64,000 nucleotides of DNA from Streptomyces longisporoflavus (GTDB taxonomy: Bacteria > Actinomycetota > Actinomycetes > Streptomycetales > Streptomycetaceae): contig NZ_BMTR01000029.1 in the NCBI RefSeq assembly GCF_014649775.1, positions 1 to 64,000 on the forward strand. The letters run 5' to 3'. Position numbers and translations under genes: made by a program. Of the stretch, positions 60,116-64,000 are shown in pieces; position 1 is the first letter of the stretch; each line of letters starts with the position of its first letter. Below the pieces are notes generated by a model. It had not been told where the DNA came from, did not search any database, and saw only the letters and a list, made by a program, of their open reading frames with translations.

Positions 60116-61048
60116 ATGAATGACCCCACAAGCACCGCCCACGTCTCCGGCAACCCGGTCCACGACCTGCCGCTGGGCAACCTGGCCGGATTCACGCACC
60201 GTTGGGTCGACGCAGGCGGCCTCCGGCTGCACGCGGTCGAGGGCGGCCAGCCGGACGCTCCAGCCATCGTGCTGCTCGCCGGATTCCCGCAGACCTGGTG
60301 GGCCTGGCGCAAGGTGATGCCGAACCTGACGGACCGATTCCACGTCATCGCCATCGACCTGCCGGGTCAGGGCCACTCCGAACGCCCGGACATCAGCTAC
60401 GACACACACACGGTCGCTGCCCACGTCCACGCCGCGGTCAAGGCACTCGGAGTCTCGACATACTGGCTTGCCGCCCACGACATCGGCGCGTGGGTCGCCT
60501 TTTCCCTCGCCTTGAACTACCAGAGCCAGTTGCGCGGCCTGGCACTGCTCGACGCCGGCATCCCGGGCATCACCCTGCCTGAAGCCATTCCGACCGACCC
60601 CGAGCATGCGTGGAAGACCTGGCACTTTGCCTTCCACCTCGTTCCCGACCTGCCCGAGACACTGCTCGCCGGCCGCGAACAGGAGTACGTGGGTTGGTTC
60701 CTCAAGGCCAAGGCACTCTCCTCCGACACCTTCGACGATGCCGAAATTGAGCACTACGCCGCGTCCGTGGCAGCCGGCGGCGGTCTTCGTGCGTCCCTGG
60801 CCTACTACCGGCACGCCGCCGAGTCGGCGCAGAAGAACCACGAAGCTCTGGGACAACGGCGCCTGACGGTCCCGGTTCTCGGGATCTCCAGCAGCCACGG
60901 CTCCATCCCCGACATGGCAGGGTCCATCAGGCCGTGGGCCGACCACGCCACCGGGATCGTCGTGCCGGAGGCAGGACACTTCATCCCCGACGAACAGCCC
61001 GAAGCCGTCGCTGCCGCGCTGACCGCCTTCATCACCCAAGACGATTGA
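60116..61048 (+). CDS. Alpha/beta hydrolase, epoxide hydrolase-like
   Basis: 310 aa. HAVEGGQPDAPAIVLLAGFP, QTWWAWRKVMPNLTDRFHVI, AIDLPGQGHSERP are classic; nucleophile Asp in AAHDIGAWVAF, and the late His in VVPEAGHFIPDEQPEAV. An Asp (not Ser) nucleophile marks epoxide hydrolases or haloalkane-type enzymes. The oxyanion segment is LLAGFP rather than the usual HGFP, a possible catalytic difference. ATG at 60116 with an ideal GGAGG 6-8 nt upstream. Regulated, by position, by the upstream TetR. Confidence 0.9.
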   Translation: MNDPTSTAHVSGNPVHDLPLGNLAGFTHRWVDAGGLRLHAVEGGQPDAPAIVLLAGFPQTWWAWRKVMPNLTDRFHVIAIDLPGQGHSERPDISYDTHTVAAHVHAAVKALGVSTYWLAAHDIGAWVAFSLALNYQSQLRGLALLDAGIPGITLPEAIPTDPEHAWKTWHFAFHLVPDLPETLLAGREQEYVGWFLKAKALSSDTFDDAEIEHYAASVAAGGGLRASLAYYRHAAESAQKNHEALGQRRLTVPVLGISSSHGSIPDMAGSIRPWADHATGIVVPEAGHFIPDEQPEAVAAALTAFITQDD

Positions 61049-61219
61049 GACGGAGCGGCAGCAAGGGGAGGGGTGCTGACCTTTCCGAAGATTTGTCGGG
61101 GCTGACGCTGACGGCCCTGCACGCTAGCCCGGTGGCAACGCGGTATGCGGTGGCGGTACGCGGTGTACCCGCCGAACGCGCCACTCGGTCGGCAGGGCCG
61201 GTCTCCTTGGAACGCGCAC

Positions 61220-62206
61220 TCACTCGTGGGCGAGCCGCTCCCGCAGGCACGCCAGCACGACACCCGCCGGTGCCAGCGCCAACGGCAGCAGCACGAGCGC
61301 CACCGCGACCGGCGTGACGAGGACGAGGACGCCGGTCACCCATACGTTGTCGTCGGTGACGGCCAGCATGAGCAGCCCCGCCCAGTGCGCCACGTAGGCG
61401 CCGAGCCATTTGAACATCAGGAACACGACGCCGACCGCGGCCGTGCACAGCAGGAAGATCCCGGCGGTACGCGCGCGTGCCGTACGGGTCAGCGTCCAGG
61501 AGCGCCGCATTGCGGTCACCGCAGGGCAGCCGTCCGCCACCCGCACGGCGGTGGCGAGGGAGAACCGGGAGATCAGGACGAGCCCCAGCACCCAGATCAC
61601 GACGGGCAGCGCCCGGCCCACCAGGAGGAATTGCACGGTCGCGGGTTCGTGGTACGTGGGCCACGTCACCCCTGGCACCAGTTCCATGTCGACGGCGGCC
61701 AGTACGAGCAGACCGGCCAGTCCCGGCACCAAAGCGCAGGCCACGGTGAGCAGTTGCACGCGGAACGCGGCGCCCAGGTGCGGACGCGAGCGGCGCCACA
61801 GGGCGGAGAGGTTGAGCGCGCAAGCCGCACCGGTACCGGCTCCCGGACCCGCCGTCGAGCTCTCCGCCACGTGTGCCGCGGTTACGGCCTGGGCGGTGAG
61901 CAGCCAGGCGACCAGCGCCAACGCGACGAGGAGCAGTAACGGAAAGACACCGAACGCCACTTTGAGGAGTTCGTTCATCTGACCGGCGAAGGCGACGTAG
62001 GACTCCTCACCTTCGATGGAGCTCTCCGCGTCTCTCCTGGCCTCAAGGAACAGGCCCCAGGACACGGCGAACGCACCGGTCACGAGGGCGCCGCCGACGA
62101 TCAGCGCCGCCGCGCAGGCCGCGGCGGCAGCGCCGGACACGGAGCGCCGCTCGCGGCCGGTGATCAGCAGCGCCTTGATGACGGTGCCGCCAAGAAGATC
62201 GCTCAT
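61220..62206 (-). CDS. Polytopic integral membrane protein
   Basis: 328 aa with six to seven helices (AAAACAAALIVGGALVTGAF; VFPLLLLVALALVAWLL; LLTVACALVPGLAGLLVLAA; ALPVVIWVLGLVLISRFSLA; GIFLLCTAAVGVVFLMF; VTGVLVLVTPVAVALVLLPL). The repeat of RSWTLTRTARARTAGIFLL and the helix spacing recall the glycerophosphodiester-phosphodiesterase membrane-domain-like (DUF7847-type) proteins. Function unknown. ATG at 62206; convergent with the hydrolase. Confidence 0.75.
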   Translation of the reverse strand: MSDLLGGTVIKALLITGRERRSVSGAAAAACAAALIVGGALVTGAFAVSWGLFLEARRDAESSIEGEESYVAFAGQMNELLKVAFGVFPLLLLVALALVAWLLTAQAVTAAHVAESSTAGPGAGTGAACALNLSALWRRSRPHLGAAFRVQLLTVACALVPGLAGLLVLAAVDMELVPGVTWPTYHEPATVQFLLVGRALPVVIWVLGLVLISRFSLATAVRVADGCPAVTAMRRSWTLTRTARARTAGIFLLCTAAVGVVFLMFKWLGAYVAHWAGLLMLAVTDDNVWVTGVLVLVTPVAVALVLLPLALAPAGVVLACLRERLAHE

Positions 62207-62422
62207 GATGGGTGCGACGCGCTCGCCGGGACGACCGGTTCCGCTCCGGGGCGCCCCACTCCCTGTCTACTGTTGCTCCGTGGTTGGCACCCGCCCACCC
62301 CGTATGTGCGAAGTCCCTGTCACCGCGCTGCGCCTGCTCCCGTCCGCGCTGGTGCACGCCGGCACGCTACCGAGGAGGTCCCGGCCGACCCGAAGCGGGC
62401 GGGCAATTGCTGGTCTGTTCCG

Positions 62423-62690
62423 GTACCGCCGCTTCCACAGCGAAGAGGTCGTCGGCAAGGACCTCAAGGGCCGCCGCGACCAAGTCGTCGTGGCGACCAA
62501 GTTCGGTCTGGTCTCCCACCCCGGCAGCACCAGCCCGGCCCCGGGCGCCACCGACAGCAGCGCAGCCAACGCGACCAGCACCGCGTCGACCCCAACATCC
62601 CCATCGAGGAAACGGTCGGTGCCCTGGCCGAGCTGGTCGCCGCAGGCAAGGTGCGCCACATCGGACTCTCCGAGTTCGATGGTCCCGGCT
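62423..62690 (+). pseudogene. Broken aldo/keto reductase gene
   Basis: Frame one reads HSEEVVGKDLKGRRDQVVVA then TKFGLVSHPG, the AKR Lys-motif segment. The sense then jumps to another frame at 62576: QHRVDPNIPIEETVGALAEL, VAAGKVRHIGLSE, the AKR His-motif segment. The stretch that should lie between (about 20 residues) is missing. Both ends are absent. It matches the AKR13-type gene at 27617 and others of that family. Confidence 0.85.
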
Positions 62691-62698
62691 GCGGCCCC

Positions 62699-63364
62699 CT
62701 AGCCGCCGACGCGGACCAGGCCCGTCTCGTAGGCGAGGATCACCAGTTGGGCGCGGTCGCGGACGCCGAGCTTGGAGATCGCGCGGGTGACGTGGGTCTT
62801 TGCGGTGAGCGGGCTGATGAAAAGTTGTGTGGCGATCTGGTCGTTGGACAGGCCGGTCGCGATCAGGCGGGTCACCTCGAGTTCCCGCGCGGTGAGCACG
62901 GCGAGTTGTTCGGCGGTGTCGGTGGCGGCTGCCGGGCGGTGCGCGAACTGCTCGATCACCCGCCGGGTCACACTCGGTGCGAGCAGCGCGTCGCCGGCCG
63001 CCACCGCCCGGACGGCCTGGCGCAGATCGTCTGGTTCCGTCTCCTTGGTGAGAAAGCCGCTCGCGCCTGCGCGCAGGGCTGCGAAGACGTACTCGTCGGT
63101 CTCGAAGGTGGTGAGGACGATGACCCGGCAGGCTCTCAGGTCCGGGTTCTCGACAATTCTCCGGGTGGCGGTGAGGCCGTCCGTGCCGGGCATACGGATG
63201 TCCATGAGGACGACGTCGGGCCGGACGGCACAGGCCATACGGATCGCCTCGTCGCCCGTGCCGGCCTCGCCGACGACCTCGAGATCCTTGGCACGGGCCA
63301 GGAGGCTGCTGAATCCCGCCCGTACCAGGGCCTGGTCGTCGGCGAGGAGCACCTTGATCGTCAT
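62699..63364 (-). CDS. NarL/LuxR-family response regulator
   Basis: 221 aa. Receiver domain IKVLLADDQALVRAGFSSLL with phospho-acceptor Asp in DVVLMDIRMPG (about 54) and Lys in GASGFLTKETE, then a LuxR helix-turn-helix (LTARELEVTRLIATGLSNDQ, IATQLFISPLTAKTHVTRAI). The ATG at 63364 overlaps the kinase stop as ATGA, so the pair is one two-component system. The target genes are unknown. Confidence 0.95.
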   Translation of the reverse strand: MTIKVLLADDQALVRAGFSSLLARAKDLEVVGEAGTGDEAIRMACAVRPDVVLMDIRMPGTDGLTATRRIVENPDLRACRVIVLTTFETDEYVFAALRAGASGFLTKETEPDDLRQAVRAVAAGDALLAPSVTRRVIEQFAHRPAAATDTAEQLAVLTARELEVTRLIATGLSNDQIATQLFISPLTAKTHVTRAISKLGVRDRAQLVILAYETGLVRVGG

Positions 63365-64000
63365 GGGCGGAAGCCTGGCACAGGGAGGGCGGCTCGCACG
63401 GCCCATCCGTCACTCTCGCCATGCGGTCCGGCAAAGAAATCGCCGCCGAGCGCCTGGACCCGTTCGTCCATCCCGCGTACCCCGTGCCCGGCTGTCTGCG
63501 GCGTCTGCGCCGAGGTGCGGCCGTCGTCGGTGACGCTCACCTCCACCTGTCCGCCGGCGCACCGGACGCTGACCTCGGCCCGTGACGCCCCCGCATGGCG
63601 GACCGTGTTGGTCAGGGCCTCCTGGACGATCCGGTGGACGGCAAGAGAGACCGGCGCGGGGACGGCAGTGAGGTCGCCGGCCGTCTCCAACCGGATGTCC
63701 AGCGCCGCCGACCGCATACGGTCGACGAGCGCCCCGAGCTCGGGGACCCCGGCCGCGGGGTCTTCCGGGACTTCTCCCGGCGCGCGCAGGACGTGGACGA
63801 GCGAGCGGAGGTCCCGTAGGGCCTCGGTGCGTACCTGTTGCGCGGCGGTGAGGGCCTTCCGTGCCTCCTGCGGGGAGTCGTCCAAGGCCTCGGCCGCGAC
63901 GCGGAGCTGAAGCCCGACAACGGTGAGGGTGTGCCCGACGACGTCGTGCAATTCCCGGGCAATGTCCAGGCGGGCCTCCGCGATCCGTCGGCCGGCCTCC
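63361..64000 (-). CDS. Sensor histidine kinase, HisKA_3 (5' end outside window)
   Basis: C-terminal 212 or so residues are visible. The dimerisation/phospho-acceptor box is ARELHDVVGHTLTVVGLQL with the phosphorylated His; the ATPase part shows the N box QEALTNTVRHAGA and VTDDGRTSAQTPQTAGHGV, RGMDERVQALGG as D and G boxes. Standard NarX-like kinase partner of the LuxR regulator below it. The sensing and membrane part lies beyond 64000. Confidence 0.93.
   Translation of the reverse strand, partial: EAGRRIAEARLDIARELHDVVGHTLTVVGLQLRVAAEALDDSPQEARKALTAAQQVRTEALRDLRSLVHVLRAPGEVPEDPAAGVPELGALVDRMRSAALDIRLETAGDLTAVPAPVSLAVHRIVQEALTNTVRHAGASRAEVSVRCAGGQVEVSVTDDGRTSAQTPQTAGHGVRGMDERVQALGGDFFAGPHGESDGWAVRAALPVPGFRP

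Noticed and set aside
1..64000. Insertion sequences, phage, CRISPR or tRNA genes
   Set aside because: No transposase or integrase motifs, regular repeat-spacer pattern or tRNA-like T-loop was seen on either strand.

Overview
The window looks like chromosomal DNA of a Streptomyces or close relative. GC is very high, GTG and TTG starts are frequent, most genes sit in short operons with ATGA or GTGA overlaps, and families typical of actinomycetes recur: a SigB/F/G-type sigma factor, DUF5709, DUF5994, an Atu4866-family protein, MmyB-like XRE regulators and F420-dependent enzymes. I found no tRNA, rRNA, CRISPR array, insertion sequence or integrase. Functions below come from motifs read by eye; no database search was run.

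Layout. (1) 1-9598, minus strand: two translationally coupled NRPS genes, A-PCP-E-C-A-PCP followed by C-A (cut by the window edge), an initiation-type assembly line whose first residue should be a D-amino acid. (2) 9841-17347: a stress block with a heme catalase, a small Cys-containing protein, DUF5709, a SigB-like sigma factor with SigB-like promoter candidates, a ferritin-like protein, a hemerythrin-like protein and a DUF4239 membrane protein. (3) 17515-34486: a run of small regulator plus oxidoreductase units: TetR/FAD monooxygenase, F420-dependent LLM enzyme, MarR/NmrA-DUF1772, ABC transporter with SDR and Ddn-like protein, a variant IMPase-fold protein, XRE/aldo-keto reductase, MarR/SDR, aldo-keto reductase, and TetR/F420-NADP-type reductase/nitroreductase. 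Several have clear palindromic operators between divergent genes. (4) 34828-38355: GntR, D-tartrate dehydratase-like enolase, DctA, a probable hydroxy-dicarboxylate catabolic cassette. (5) 38356-39398: decayed DNA with two gene remnants. (6) 39399-45898: ArsR/SRPBCC, a 2OG-Fe dioxygenase, a pair of SDRs with an Atu4866 protein and XRE regulator, and a flavin-dependent halogenase-like gene divergent from (7) 45981-47156, a carboxylate-amine ligase. (8) 47345-48994: an AT-richer secreted/membrane pair and an orphan Imm53-type immunity gene. (9) 49009-55524: a two-part arsenic resistance locus (arsC; arsR-acr3-arsO-like; second arsR; small protein, Cys-tailed flavoprotein, MFS). (10) 55765-64000: small conserved proteins, DinB, HAD, TetR with a perfect operator facing an epoxide-hydrolase-like gene, a membrane protein, an aldo-keto reductase pseudogene, and a LuxR/histidine kinase pair cut by the right edge.

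How it works together. The window has no single pathway. The NRPS and the halogenase are specialised-metabolism genes, about 35 kb apart with no visible link. The middle is a chemically diverse redox/detoxification belt under local, mostly one-component control. Three separate scars (38.5-39.1, 56.9-57.2, 62.4-62.7 kb) suggest ongoing gene turnover, as expected for a chromosome arm.
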